64,000 bases of DNA from Mucilaginibacter yixingensis (GCF_041080815.1 NZ_CP160205.1:1612001-1676000), one strand, 5' to 3'. Numbered from the stretch's first letter, positions 16,425 to 25,320 are shown. Translations and numbers: made by a program. Notes: a model not told the origin generated them from the letters alone.

Positions 16425-17152
16425 AGCAGCATACGGGTAATAACAAGATCAGCAAACAGAACTGCAATACAGCTGTAAACCACACCTTTGGTGGCTGATT
16501 GACCCACTTCCAACGCACCACCAGATGTGTAAAAACCCTGATAAGCACAAACAGAAGTAATGATAAAACCAAACACTATAGACTTAACAACAGAGGTTTG
16601 CAGCGTTAGCGAGTTAAAAGCATCGCGCAAACCGTAAATATATTGGCTGGTAGAGATATCGTTAGAGGCGGCACAGGCGCCATATCCACCCGTTAGACCC
16701 AATAAAATAGAGACAACGTTCAACATCGGGAACATCAGCAATCCTGCAATCACTTTTGGTGAGATGAGGTAGCCCGGTGCATTAACGCCCATAATTTCCA
16801 GTGCATCAATTTGCTCGGTTACACGCATGGTGCCAATTTGCGAGGCAATGCTAGAGCCTACACGACCGGCCAACACCAGCGCGGATATAGTTGGGCTAAA
16901 CTCCAAAATGGTTGAGTCTCTGGCAATACTACCGGCAATGCTTTTTGGCACCAGCGGGCTGCTCAGCTGGAAGGCCACCTGGATAACGGCCACCGCACCA
17001 ATAAATACCGAGATGATACAGATAATGCCCAGCGACCCGATGCCAACAGACACCATTTCGCGCATCACTTCAGCCCAGTATACACTGAACTTTTCGGGCT
17101 TTTTAAAGCTGAGTTTTAACAGGAGAAGGTATCGGCCGAAGCTATGGAACAT
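16421..17152 (-). CDS. mlaE: ABC transporter permease, MlaE family
   Basis: Inner-membrane permease partner of MlaF. 243 residues with about five to six hydrophobic segments. Family hallmarks are the loop ARDSTILEFSPTISALVLAGRVGSSIASQIGTMRVTEQIDALEIMG (residues about 75-120), which holds the E-Q-I-D-A-L motif contacting the ATPase, and LISPKVIAGLLMFPMLN. It is the first gene of the mlaEF pair and diverges from the SDR gene at 17316. Role in envelope lipid asymmetry is inferred from the family. Confidence 0.92.
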   Translation of the reverse strand: MFHSFGRYLLLLKLSFKKPEKFSVYWAEVMREMVSVGIGSLGIICIISVFIGAVAVIQVAFQLSSPLVPKSIAGSIARDSTILEFSPTISALVLAGRVGSSIASQIGTMRVTEQIDALEIMGVNAPGYLISPKVIAGLLMFPMLNVVSILLGLTGGYGACAASNDISTSQYIYGLRDAFNSLTLQTSVVKSIVFGFIITSVCAYQGFYTSGGALEVGQSATKGVVYSCIAVLFADLVITRMLL

Positions 17153-17315
17153 GTTCTAAAAAAAGGTAAACCGCGTTAAAAATAGTGTTTTTTGGTAATA
17201 TGCTTTAGCCTTGGCACTATTTACGCTAATTTTAAAGCATTAAACTATTAACAATGCTTTAATAAGGCGCATTCAGGCTCAATTGTTTGTGCCCTCATTA
17301 AAAACACTTAGCCCT

Positions 17316-18020
17316 ATGAACAACGCCATCATCACCGGCGCTACCCGCGGTATGGGTCGTGCTATCAGTATAGCTTTTGCCAAAGAAGGTTTTAACCTGG
17401 CCGTTTGCGCCCGCAATGCAGGTGAACTGGAAGCCTTTAAACAAGAGCTGCTGCAAATTAATCCGCAGATAAAAGTTGCTGCCGTTACGGCCGATATCAG
17501 TCTGAAAGAGCAGATCCATGCCTTTGCCAGCCAGGCAGAACAGGAGTTGGGAGACATCAATATCATTGTCAATAACGCCGGCATTTATCAGCCCACCAGT
17601 ATTTTGGATGACGAGGATAGTGTGTTTAACCGGTTGATGAATACCAATCTTCTACCGGCTTATGAGCTGTACCGGTACTTCGGTAAAAAGCTGATTGCAG
17701 CGCGCAGGGGCCATATTTTTACCATTTGTTCATCAGCCTCAAAAAATGTGGTGAAAGAAGCTGGTACCTACAGTGTAACAAAGTTTGCCTTGCTGGGTCT
17801 TAATAATGTTATGCGACAGGAAATGCAGCAATATGGCGTAAAAGTTACTGCGGTGATACCGGGATCAACCCTCACCTCATCGTGGGACGGCACTACCATT
17901 CCGGCCGAACGTTTTATACTGCCTGAGGATATTGCCTCGGCCATTGTAAATGCTTATAAAATGAGCCCGGGAGCCAATGTAGATGAAATAGTCATGATGC
18001 CCGTTTTCGGTCAGCTATAA
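17316..18020 (+). CDS. Short-chain dehydrogenase/reductase, 3-oxoacyl-ACP reductase-like
   Basis: Classical SDR of 234 residues. The cofactor motif TGATRGMGRAI is at the N-terminus (residues 6-16) and favours NADP(H) because of the Arg. NNAG is near 83-86, and the catalytic Tyr and Lys are in TYSVTKFALLG. Substrate is unknown; FabG-like SDRs without a fatty-acid cluster often act on other ketones or alcohols. I start at MNNAIITGA, since an upstream in-frame GTG would put extra residues before the cofactor strand. A 25-bp gap to the PspC gene suggests possible cotranscription. Confidence 0.85.
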   Translation: MNNAIITGATRGMGRAISIAFAKEGFNLAVCARNAGELEAFKQELLQINPQIKVAAVTADISLKEQIHAFASQAEQELGDINIIVNNAGIYQPTSILDDEDSVFNRLMNTNLLPAYELYRYFGKKLIAARRGHIFTICSSASKNVVKEAGTYSVTKFALLGLNNVMRQEMQQYGVKVTAVIPGSTLTSSWDGTTIPAERFILPEDIASAIVNAYKMSPGANVDEIVMMPVFGQL

Positions 18021-18045
18021 TACTCACTTAAAACAAGACAACATC

Positions 18046-18609
18046 ATGGACAAGAAATTATACCGCGACGAATCCCAGAAAAAAGTAGGGGGAGTATGCG
18101 CGGGTTTAGCAGACCATTTTGGCACCGAAGTATCAACCATGCGGTTAATATTTGTGCTGGGCCTGTTTCTACACGGCCTTAGCGGGCTGGTATATGTTAT
18201 TTTATGGATTGTATTGCCGGCCAAAAATTTTGCCCCCAAACAACCATTTGTTGATTATACCATGCCGCCACAACAACCTTATACCGATTACAACGTACCG
18301 CCACAGTCACCCTACACAGACTATACTGTGCCGCCCGTACCCCCAATGGATCCGCAGCCGCCAAGACCGATAAGAAACGGCCCATCTACAGGGGCTATAA
18401 TTGGTGGCAGCATTATGGTGATGATAGGGGTACTGATATTGCTTAAGCAGTTCCACATACTTTCTATCTGGCATTTTATGCACTTCTGGCCGGTTAGCCT
18501 TATTATAGTGGGCGTAATCTTTGTGATCAGCAGCTTTATGGGCAACTCTGCGCCGGCAGAAGAGAAAGATCAGGATAATTCAATTAACGACAACCCTCCA
18601 ACAGTTTAA
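18046..18609 (+). CDS. PspC-domain membrane protein
   Basis: Envelope-stress type membrane protein. The N-terminal PspC domain (residues 1-65) starts LYRDESQKKVGGVCAGLADHFG and has one long membrane helix (LIFVLGLFLHGLSGLVYVILW). A proline/tyrosine-rich linker follows with three imperfect 11-residue repeats of the form QPYTDYNVPPQ (about 66-98). Two further membrane helices close the protein (about 115-165), so it combines a PspC head with a LiaF/DUF5668-like membrane tail. 5 bp ahead of the LiaF-like gene: one operon. Confidence 0.88.
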   Translation: MDKKLYRDESQKKVGGVCAGLADHFGTEVSTMRLIFVLGLFLHGLSGLVYVILWIVLPAKNFAPKQPFVDYTMPPQQPYTDYNVPPQSPYTDYTVPPVPPMDPQPPRPIRNGPSTGAIIGGSIMVMIGVLILLKQFHILSIWHFMHFWPVSLIIVGVIFVISSFMGNSAPAEEKDQDNSINDNPPTV

Positions 18610-18614
18610 AAATC

Positions 18615-19586
18615 ATGAAACGCGATAAATTAATTCCGGGCATCATTTTGATAGGCCTGGGTGTGATATTCTTGCTGCACAGTTTTGGTATTGTGCATTT
18701 CCATTGGTTTAACTTTATACGCATGTGGCCGGTGTTCCTGGTTATTGCAGGTTTTAACCTTATGCTCTCTAACGTACGCGCCGGATGGGCAAGTGCTTTA
18801 AGAATCATAGTGGTACTGGGCGGCATTTGTGTACTGCTGTTTGCCAGTATTGACGACCGCCGTTCGGGCTGGCCTGGCTTTACGTTCCGTTATAATATTG
18901 ATGACGATAATGATTCAGACAATAGTTCGGACGACCGGAAGATTGTTAAAATGGAAGGTACTAATGAGTACACGGAATCCTTCCACCCCGACGCAAAGGA
19001 AGCTAAATTGAAAATTCAAGGCGGTGCCACCCGCTATGAACTGCGTGATAGTACTGCCGATCTATTCCACGCCGTGGCCACAGGTTATGGTAGCAACTAC
19101 AATTTTAACAGCGAAGGTAAAGACTCGTTATACACCATTAACTTCAACATGGCTAAAAACAGTCACCGGTTTAATTGGAATGATAATGACCACGGTAATG
19201 AAGCGAAAATAAAATTGAATACGCTGCCGGTTTGGGATATTGATATCAACACCGGTGCTACCGAGGTGAACTTTGACCTGAGTAAATTCAAAATCCGTAA
19301 CCTGGATCTGAACGGCGGCGCCGCATCATTCAAAGTGAAAATGGGCCAGCCGCTGGCTGATACCCGTTTGGATATCAATACAGGTGTATCTGAGGTGAAG
19401 ATCAGTATCCCGAAGGATGCCGCTTGCCAGATTACCACAGGTTCTGGCCTGTCATCAAACCAGTTTGACGGGTTCAATAAAACCGGCGATAAGCGCTATG
19501 AAACTCCGGGCTTTGCTAACGCGGCTAACAAAATGTACATCAACATTAGTGGCGGAATCTCAGACTTTAAGGTGGAGCGATATTGA
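18615..19586 (+). CDS. LiaF/DUF5668-like membrane protein with beta-helical (toast-rack) C-terminal domain
   Basis: 323 residues. Residues 1-80 hold three to four membrane helices (IPGIILIGLGVIFLLHSFGI, FNFIRMWPVFLVIAGFNLML, ALRIIVVLGGICVLLFAS). A short acidic linker (DDDNDSDNSSDD) leads into a repetitive beta domain of the kind called cell-wall-active antibiotics response or toast-rack (DIDINTGATEVNFDLSKFKIRNLDLNGGA... and a parallel repeat DTRLDINTGVSEVKISIPK). In Firmicutes LiaF-type proteins restrain stress two-component systems; here no such system is adjacent, so regulatory role is inference. Middle gene of the PspC operon. Confidence 0.8.
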   Translation: MKRDKLIPGIILIGLGVIFLLHSFGIVHFHWFNFIRMWPVFLVIAGFNLMLSNVRAGWASALRIIVVLGGICVLLFASIDDRRSGWPGFTFRYNIDDDNDSDNSSDDRKIVKMEGTNEYTESFHPDAKEAKLKIQGGATRYELRDSTADLFHAVATGYGSNYNFNSEGKDSLYTINFNMAKNSHRFNWNDNDHGNEAKIKLNTLPVWDIDINTGATEVNFDLSKFKIRNLDLNGGAASFKVKMGQPLADTRLDINTGVSEVKISIPKDAACQITTGSGLSSNQFDGFNKTGDKRYETPGFANAANKMYINISGGISDFKVERY

Positions 19587-19590
19587 GATT

Positions 19591-19676
19591 GTTCATAGTT
19601 TATGGATCTTAGCTATAGGGGGCTAAATTAAATTCTCGAACTTATATCTATTAACTATGAACCATGATCTATGAAC
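19591..19676. repeat. GTTCATAG / CTATGAAC intergenic repeat
   Basis: GTTCATAGTTTATGG at the left end pairs imperfectly with CCATGATCTATGAAC at the right end. Same family as 58775-58959. It fills the gap between the LiaF-like and RDD genes. Confidence 0.65.
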
Positions 19677-19680
19677 TAAC

Positions 19681-20298
19681 ATGACCCATAAACTCGAAAA
19701 ATACCTGCTTGTAATAAACGGAAGGCCTGAAGGGCCTTTCGCTGTTGATGAGCTACGGCAAAGAGGCCTTAAGCCTGGCGATTTTGTGCGTACCGACGGC
19801 ATGGCCGATTATAAGGAGGCACACGAAGTGCCTGAGTTGCGGGCGCTGTTCGGTTTTAAGAAGCAGACAGTCGCCCCGCAATACTTCGGTAGTTTTGACC
19901 AGCGGTTACTGGCCTCGGTAATTGATTGGTTGTTGGTTTCGGCGGGGTTTGCTATTGTGGCGTTATGCATTGTGCTAGCTATACAAAATCAGATGATGCG
20001 TTCTGTTATTGCTGTTAGCTTGGCGGTGATTATCCCGGTTGCCAATTTTATCTATCATGTAGCGATGGAAAGCTCGGCCCAACAAGCTACTTACGGCAAG
20101 CAGATCCTCAAAATCAAAGTGACCGATATGGAAGGGCGGCGCATTACGACCAACAGGGCAGTGGGGCGCAATCTGGCACGTGTGTTTTCGGTTTGTACTT
20201 TTTACCTGGGATATCTTTATAGCTTCTTCAACAAAAAACAGCAGTGTTTGCACGATGTGGTGGCAGGCACTCTGGTGGTGAAGGATAGGTTGATTTAA
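19681..20298 (+). CDS. GYF_2-like and RDD domain membrane protein
   Basis: 205 residues. The N-terminal 60 residues (YLLVINGRPEGPFAVDELRQRGLKPGDFVRTDGMADYKEAHEVPEL) form a GYF_2-type domain. The rest is an RDD domain: FGSFDQRLLASVIDWLLV carries the Arg and Asp that name it, followed by two membrane helices, then the conserved YGKQILKIKV and the Asp of CLHDVVAGTLVV. RDD proteins have been linked to cation exchange, but function here is open. Probably the last gene of the PspC/LiaF-like cluster, separated by a dispersed repeat. Confidence 0.82.
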   Translation: MTHKLEKYLLVINGRPEGPFAVDELRQRGLKPGDFVRTDGMADYKEAHEVPELRALFGFKKQTVAPQYFGSFDQRLLASVIDWLLVSAGFAIVALCIVLAIQNQMMRSVIAVSLAVIIPVANFIYHVAMESSAQQATYGKQILKIKVTDMEGRRITTNRAVGRNLARVFSVCTFYLGYLYSFFNKKQQCLHDVVAGTLVVKDRLI

Positions 20299-20310
20299 TA
20301 CCTCTCCCAA

Positions 20311-20531
20311 CCCTCTCCGAAAGAGTAATAGCCCATAAAAAGGCAGGAGTATAATAAATCCCTCCTTGGGGAGGGGCGCGGTAGCATTGTGAAGAGGTAG
20401 GGAGGGGTGTAAACGATATCTGATCCCATAAACCCCTCCCTACACCCTCCCAAGGGAGGGAATCGCACAGGCCTTCACATCTTTAGATGCTCACTGCCTT
20501 TTTATGAGCTATTACTCTCTGAAGGAGAGGG
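20311..20531. repeat. Nested composite inverted repeat
   Basis: Outer arms CTCTCCGAAAGAGTAATAGC..ATAAAAAGGCAG (20311-20346) and their complement (20494-20531) enclose CCCTCCTTGGGGAGGGG (20360-20376), a GGTAGGGAGGGGTGTA / TACACCCTCCC pair (about 20397-20451) and CCCTCCC-AAGGGAGGG (20445-20460). It occupies the whole gap between two convergent genes. Confidence 0.8.
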
Positions 20532-20591
20532 CTTTTAATATTTAGATAACACAAAGAGCCTCTGTGTTTAAAAATAACAAACCTTTCGGAA

Positions 20592-21293
20592 TCACTTCAG
20601 CTTGGCTAACTTACGTTTGTCGGCCGGCAAAGTCTCGAAGTTTTTGTAGCACGAATCGATATAACGCAGCAGATTAAAATCGGACGAAGTATACTGCGGA
20701 ACGGTCGGCATATATCTCACTCTAAACGCCATTAACTCATCGCCATTAAGTGGCAGATATTTACTTAGGTTGCGCAGCGCAAAAACGGTATCAATAATCA
20801 GGCGATAGCGTTCGGTATATACCCATTGTGCTCCTTTGGCCTGCTGTCTTTCTTCTTTTTTATTTGACCAGATGCGAAGGGATATACCGCCCTTCAGGTT
20901 GCCGTTATTGTCGCGCTGGTAAATCATGGTTTGGTTATGAAAATCACGGTCATAAGTTTTGAAGCTTTGTACTTGTTGTACGTTTACGTTCACTTCATTC
21001 AACATATGTTTTTTAGGTTCCAGAAACACTTCTTTGGGCTTGAAGTTGATCAACACCAATGTATCTACTTCATACCCGAAGTTGTTGAATACGACCACAT
21101 CGTTCAGCGCCGCGTCGATATTGAAATGGCCTTTATCATCGGTCTCCGTAAATTTCTTTGTCCGCAGGTTTTGGATTCGCACACCGGCCAGGTAAATGCG
21201 GGTTTTGTTTTCAAATACCCTTCCGCTCAGTTTTTGCTGGGCGTTGGCGGTAAATACGAAAAGCGATAAGATGAGCAGGCATAGGTAACGCAT
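20592..21293 (-). CDS. Exported carboxypeptidase-regulatory-like domain protein
   Basis: 233 residues with a signal peptide (MRYLCLLILSLFVFTANAQ). A CarboxypepD_reg-like beta-sandwich follows (QKLSGRVFENKTRIYLAGVRIQN... about residues 20-95), in which such proteins place a TonB-receptor or surface-anchoring plug; no receptor barrel is present. The C-terminal part (about 100-233) is charged and ends in RYIDSCYKNFETLPADKRKL. Function unknown, probably periplasmic or outer-membrane associated. Single gene, convergent with the RDD gene across the nested repeat. Confidence 0.8.
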   Translation of the reverse strand: MRYLCLLILSLFVFTANAQQKLSGRVFENKTRIYLAGVRIQNLRTKKFTETDDKGHFNIDAALNDVVVFNNFGYEVDTLVLINFKPKEVFLEPKKHMLNEVNVNVQQVQSFKTYDRDFHNQTMIYQRDNNGNLKGGISLRIWSNKKEERQQAKGAQWVYTERYRLIIDTVFALRNLSKYLPLNGDELMAFRVRYMPTVPQYTSSDFNLLRYIDSCYKNFETLPADKRKLAKLK

Positions 21294-21363
21294 GCCCTAA
21301 TTTACATGATGACTTTGATTGTAAGTGTTAAGAGATAGTTAAAAGTGGGGGCGCTCGATTTCG

Positions 21364-21467
21364 AATTTCGGATGTTCAATTTTGGATTTACTATTTGCGC
21401 TTGCTTATGACGCGTATAAATAGTCATTTTTGATTTCTTTTAAATCCGAAATCGAACCTCCGAAATT
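21364..21467. repeat. Inverted repeat, TTCGGATGTTCG family, second copy
   Basis: 27-bp arms (21364-21390 and 21441-21467) with about three mismatches and a 50-bp loop. It is the same sequence as the repeat at 1402-1460 and ends 5 bp from the mqnC stop codon. Confidence 0.85.
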
Positions 21468-21472
21468 CCCAA

Positions 21473-22597
21473 TTAATAATTAATCACCTGTTCCTCCAAT
21501 TGTGAAGGTAACTCGCGCCAGTCATATTTCTGAGTGCGTAGCTGTGGCTCAAAACCGGCCTCGCGGATGGCGGTCTGGATGCCTTGCGCGGTGAAGCGGT
21601 GTGGCGCACCGGCGGCAGATACTACGTTCTCCTCAATCATAATCGACCCGAAATCATTAGCACCTGCGTGGAGACAGGTTTGGGCCACTTGTTTACCAAC
21701 GGTTAGCCATGAGGCCTGGATATTTTTGATATTAGGCAGCATAATACGGCTCAAGGCAATCATGCGGATATATTCATCGCCAGATACGTTGTTGGTAATG
21801 CCGCGCACTTTACGCAATAGGGTACCATCGTCCTGGAACGGCCACGGAATAAAGGCGATAAAGCCGTGGTGCCCTTCCGGCTTTTCAGACTGTACCTGAC
21901 GGATCCATACCAGATGTTCAAAGCGCTCTTCAATGGTTTCCACGTGGCCAAACATCATGGTTGCTGATGTTGGCAGGTTAAGTTTGTGTGCTGCACGCAT
22001 CACGTCCAGCCATTCTTTACCGCCGCATTTACCTTTTGAGATAAGACGACGCACGCGGTCGTTCAATATCTCGGCACCGGCGCCTGGCAATGAGTCCAGG
22101 CCAGCCTCTTGCAGGGCTTTCAGCACATCGTAATGGCTCATGCCTTCCAGTTTGGACACGTGTGCAATCTCCGGCGGACCGAGCGAGTGCAGTTTCAGCG
22201 TTGGATAGAGCTCTTTTAGTTGTTTAAACAGATCTGCGTAGAAAGCCAGCCCCAGATCCGGGTGGTGGCCGCCCTGCAACAACAGTTGATCGCCGCCATA
22301 GCGGAAAGTCTCTTCTATCTTGCGTTTGTAGGTTTCAATATCGGTTATATAGCTATCCTCGTGCCCAGGGCGACGAAAGAAGTTACAGAACTTGCAGTTG
22401 GCAATACAAACGTTGGTGGTGTTTACATTACGGTCTATCTGCCAGGTTACTTTACCATGGGGTACCTGTATTTTACGCAACTGGTTGGCCACATAAGCCA
22501 ACTCTGCGGTAGGTGCGTTGTGGTAAAGATGTACGCCTTCTTCAATAGAAAGAAACTCAAAGTTTAGCGCGCGCTGTAACAGTTCGGCAGTATTCAT
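21473..22597 (-). CDS. mqnC: Cyclic dehypoxanthinyl futalosine synthase
   Basis: Radical-SAM enzyme of the futalosine route to menaquinone. The cluster-binding motif CIANCKFC lies near residue 63. The segment LLLQGGHHPDLGLAFYADLF fits MqnC rather than its paralogue MqnE. The C-terminal part holds SWLTVGKQVAQTCLHAGANDFGSIMIEENVV, also an MqnC signature. 374 residues from the ATG giving MNTAELLQRAL; an upstream ATG adds 13 residues without support. It implies respiration with menaquinone made by the alternative pathway, as in other Bacteroidota. Other mqn genes are not in the window. Confidence 0.92.
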   Translation of the reverse strand: MNTAELLQRALNFEFLSIEEGVHLYHNAPTAELAYVANQLRKIQVPHGKVTWQIDRNVNTTNVCIANCKFCNFFRRPGHEDSYITDIETYKRKIEETFRYGGDQLLLQGGHHPDLGLAFYADLFKQLKELYPTLKLHSLGPPEIAHVSKLEGMSHYDVLKALQEAGLDSLPGAGAEILNDRVRRLISKGKCGGKEWLDVMRAAHKLNLPTSATMMFGHVETIEERFEHLVWIRQVQSEKPEGHHGFIAFIPWPFQDDGTLLRKVRGITNNVSGDEYIRMIALSRIMLPNIKNIQASWLTVGKQVAQTCLHAGANDFGSIMIEENVVSAAGAPHRFTAQGIQTAIREAGFEPQLRTQKYDWRELPSQLEEQVINY

Positions 22598-22762
22598 AGC
22601 TGCAAAAGTACGCACATTTAAAATGCCATATTCCACAAAAACACACCAAAGTGTCAGTTTTTAAAAAGACGGTTTTACTTTTCATTTCTAATTCACTCAA
22701 TAGCTTGTAATTAGATGTAAAGATCAACCAGTAGCAACTACTGTTTAACTAAAGCCTTTACC

Positions 22763-23515
22763 ATGAAAAAACTATTCTTTATCCCGTTTGCGGCAACCCT
22801 GCTGCTATCGGCTTGCCAAACCTATCAGCTTAATACTATGAGCAGTGTCAATGCAGCAATTGACGACAAAACCGGAAAGTTTAATGTAGAGAACGACTCG
22901 GTAAAAATAACGTACTCATTCAGCGGTAAAAATGCCCCTATCAATGTTGCGGTTTATAATAAATTAAATGAACCAATTTATGTAGACTGGAAACGATCTG
23001 CCTATATTATTGATAAAAAGGCGGTTAGCTTTTCAGATCGTGCCGTTAAAGTGAATGGTACATTTGACGCAGCTACTTCGCGTTCAACCGGTGCCTCATA
23101 TACCAGCGGCAGTTTGCAGGCAACAGCCAATCTGCCCGAGAATATCATGTTCATCCCGCCGCATGCACAGGTTGATAAAACCTTATTGGAGATGGCGCCA
23201 GAGCAAAACCGCTTTATTGAAGATTCACTGGTAACCAAGGTGCAAATTAATGATCAGCTTACTGCCGAGCCGTTTAACGCAAGGATGGCTAAGTTTAATA
23301 AAAACAACTCGCCGTTGTTTTTTAAAAGCTACATTACCATGTATACCATCAATAACAATATACAGAAATTTATGACTTATACTAATGAGTTTTATGTTTC
23401 AGAAACAGTAGAGTCTGCTCATGGTCCGGAAAGCTTCTCGTGGTTCAAACCACAACGCGGCGATACTTTCTACAGCAACATCAAATCGCAATGGGGAAGT
23501 GCGGGCGCTAATTAA
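22763..23515 (+). CDS. Lipoprotein of unknown function
   Basis: 250 residues beginning with a lipoprotein signal (MKKLFFIPFAATLLLSAC, Cys at residue 18). The rest is predicted mostly beta (KITYSFSGKNAPINVAVYNKLNEPIYVDWKRSAYII...), with two regions that look like immunoglobulin-type sandwiches. I recognise no family. A small hairpin CAGTAG-CAA-CTACTG lies 20 bp before the ATG. Monocistronic, ended by a bidirectional terminator shared with the next, opposite gene. Confidence 0.8.
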   Translation: MKKLFFIPFAATLLLSACQTYQLNTMSSVNAAIDDKTGKFNVENDSVKITYSFSGKNAPINVAVYNKLNEPIYVDWKRSAYIIDKKAVSFSDRAVKVNGTFDAATSRSTGASYTSGSLQATANLPENIMFIPPHAQVDKTLLEMAPEQNRFIEDSLVTKVQINDQLTAEPFNARMAKFNKNNSPLFFKSYITMYTINNNIQKFMTYTNEFYVSETVESAHGPESFSWFKPQRGDTFYSNIKSQWGSAGAN

Positions 23516-23553
23516 ATCTTTAGATACATAATTCCTAAACCTTATAAAAAGGT

Positions 23554-23575
23554 AAAGGGGGGCTAGCCCCCCTTT
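23554..23575. terminator. Bidirectional terminator
   Basis: AAAGGGGGGC-TA-GCCCCCCTTT between convergent genes; 1 bp from the stop codon of the small basic protein gene, so transcription of both ends here. Confidence 0.9.
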
Positions 23576-23576
23576 A

Positions 23577-23774
23577 TTATGGTTTTGTTACAGTTTTTGA
23601 TTTTTCTACTTTCTTTTTGACTTTGTAGCCGTTATAGTGTTTATGCTTGCTAAACACATTGTGCACTTTCTGGCCAAGGGTAGAGGTTCGCTTAACTTTA
23701 ACCTTCTCTGGTGTTTGCGCAAATGCGATGCTGAAACCCAGCACCATCATTAGCATTAACGTTAGCTTTTTCAT
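23577..23774 (-). CDS. Small exported basic protein of unknown function
   Basis: 65 residues: a signal peptide MKKLTLMLMMVLGFSIAFAQ followed by a 45-residue mature part with about 15 Lys/Arg and several His/Tyr (VKVKRTSTLGQKVHNVFS, KVKKKVEKS). No family recognised. The signal peptide, the in-frame ATG and the terminator touching the stop codon support a real gene. A nucleic-acid- or lipid-A-binding role is possible from charge alone, but that is only speculation. Confidence 0.65.
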   Translation of the reverse strand: MKKLTLMLMMVLGFSIAFAQTPEKVKVKRTSTLGQKVHNVFSKHKHYNGYKVKKKVEKSKTVTKP

Positions 23775-23851
23775 AGGGTTATATTTTCTAATATAACTGC
23801 TTTTTTTGGGAAAAAGTTTTAACCAATAGGTGTTTTTGATTTTCTTTTGGT

Positions 23852-25300
23852 TTATTTATTTAATCCGTACCGTAATATGGGCATACTCATACAATGGAAA
23901 CCACCTCGCGCGCGTGAAAGTTCTGCTGATGGCATCAGGATCAATGTATCCTGCATGGTATCTGGATCAGCCTCATTGTCTTCAATGCGGCGCAGCAAGT
24001 CTGCTACTTTAATCACCTTAAAGCCGTTTTGGCGAAAGGCTTCAACAGTTTTGGTGTTTCTGTCGTAACCCAAAACCACGCCCTCGCGCAGGGCCAGCAG
24101 GTTGCAGGAGTCTGTCCATTGCTCGCGCGAGTCATACGGGAAAATACCGTTGCCAGAGTAGATAAAGCGGGTAGGAGTTGAGCTACCCAGATCATTCCGG
24201 CTCACATCGTCCAGCAGTTCTTCAATAGAGGCAAAACGGCGCGGTGCCAGTTCTCCTGCTTCAAACTGAAAGATCTCCACTTTATCACGGCCTTTGCGCT
24301 CGCCCAGCCAGTCGGTAGGCTCAGCAGTTTCCGGGTCGATATCTTTTTTACTTAATGATCCCAACATTACCCAGGTGTCGCGTTTTACCTGTGTAAAAAT
24401 GGTATCAATATGCATGTAATCGCGCTTGTGCGGAATTTTTACCACCGTTACCTTGTTTACTACTTTATTTTCAAACAATAGCTTAATGGCCTCATTAGCG
24501 CCACTGACAGAGGTACGCTCGCTGCAACCAATGATGACGTGGTTAGGAGCTACCACCATTACATCACCGCCCTCTAAAGTAGTTTTGCCTTCGGTGTCCT
24601 CGCCCGGGCGCAGAAAGTGCTGCACGGTTTCAGGAATCTCGATGATGTTATCACGATAGGCGACAAACAACGGGTGATTAAAAAAGATGTAACGTACCAG
24701 CAGTGTTTCGCGCGAGCGCGCTTTTTTTGCCGGTTTGTTAATCAGAATATGGCTATTGATAACGATGCCGATATCGCGCGAGAAGATCAGATTAGGGATA
24801 GGCGCGAAGATCATATTATCATCACCCATAGCGCCTGAAATAAAGATCTTAGCCAGCTCGATAGGTGGCGTTTCTATCAGTTGTTGTTGCAGGCGATAGT
24901 TGCAGCCCTCTATAGCGCAAACAGATGCTACCAGCTTTTCGCAAATGCTCTCGTCGGCCAGTATATCGGCCAGCAGCATTTCTAGCTCAATTACTTTGGT
25001 TGATGCATGGAAGGCTGCATTATCTGGCTTAAAGAAAGCACGATTATGTGCGCGGGAGTTCACTTCCTCTAGCCGGCCTTTTATCTTTTCTGGATCGAGG
25101 AAATAGAGCAACAGTTTAACGTAGTGGTCGTACTCGTTTTTGCGCATGGTATCCAGGTGCACAATATCTTCAAACAGCCAATCCTGCGCTTTTGATGGCA
25201 CTACTTTACCCAATCCGCTATCCGGACTGTGTATCAACAAGGCCTTCAGCGTACCAACTTCTGAGCCAACCCCTAGTTTAAAATTGTTATCAGATAACAT
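23852..25300 (-). CDS. Arginine deiminase family protein
   Basis: Guanidine-modifying enzyme of the arginine deiminase type (arginine to citrulline and ammonia). 482 residues. Conserved catalytic pieces: LEGGD near residue 243, HIDTIFT near 297 with the catalytic His, and the C-terminal RARGGFHCMSMPI with the nucleophilic Cys near 472. It is somewhat longer than classical ArcA (about 410) with extra sequence in the middle and is the form common in Bacteroidota. No ornithine carbamoyltransferase or carbamate kinase is adjacent, so a full ADI pathway is not shown. It diverges from argS across a repeat. Confidence 0.85.
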   Translation of the reverse strand: MLSDNNFKLGVGSEVGTLKALLIHSPDSGLGKVVPSKAQDWLFEDIVHLDTMRKNEYDHYVKLLLYFLDPEKIKGRLEEVNSRAHNRAFFKPDNAAFHASTKVIELEMLLADILADESICEKLVASVCAIEGCNYRLQQQLIETPPIELAKIFISGAMGDDNMIFAPIPNLIFSRDIGIVINSHILINKPAKKARSRETLLVRYIFFNHPLFVAYRDNIIEIPETVQHFLRPGEDTEGKTTLEGGDVMVVAPNHVIIGCSERTSVSGANEAIKLLFENKVVNKVTVVKIPHKRDYMHIDTIFTQVKRDTWVMLGSLSKKDIDPETAEPTDWLGERKGRDKVEIFQFEAGELAPRRFASIEELLDDVSRNDLGSSTPTRFIYSGNGIFPYDSREQWTDSCNLLALREGVVLGYDRNTKTVEAFRQNGFKVIKVADLLRRIEDNEADPDTMQDTLILMPSAELSRARGGFHCMSMPILRYGLNK

Positions 25301-25320
25301 AGGTAGCTAAGTTAGCGCTT

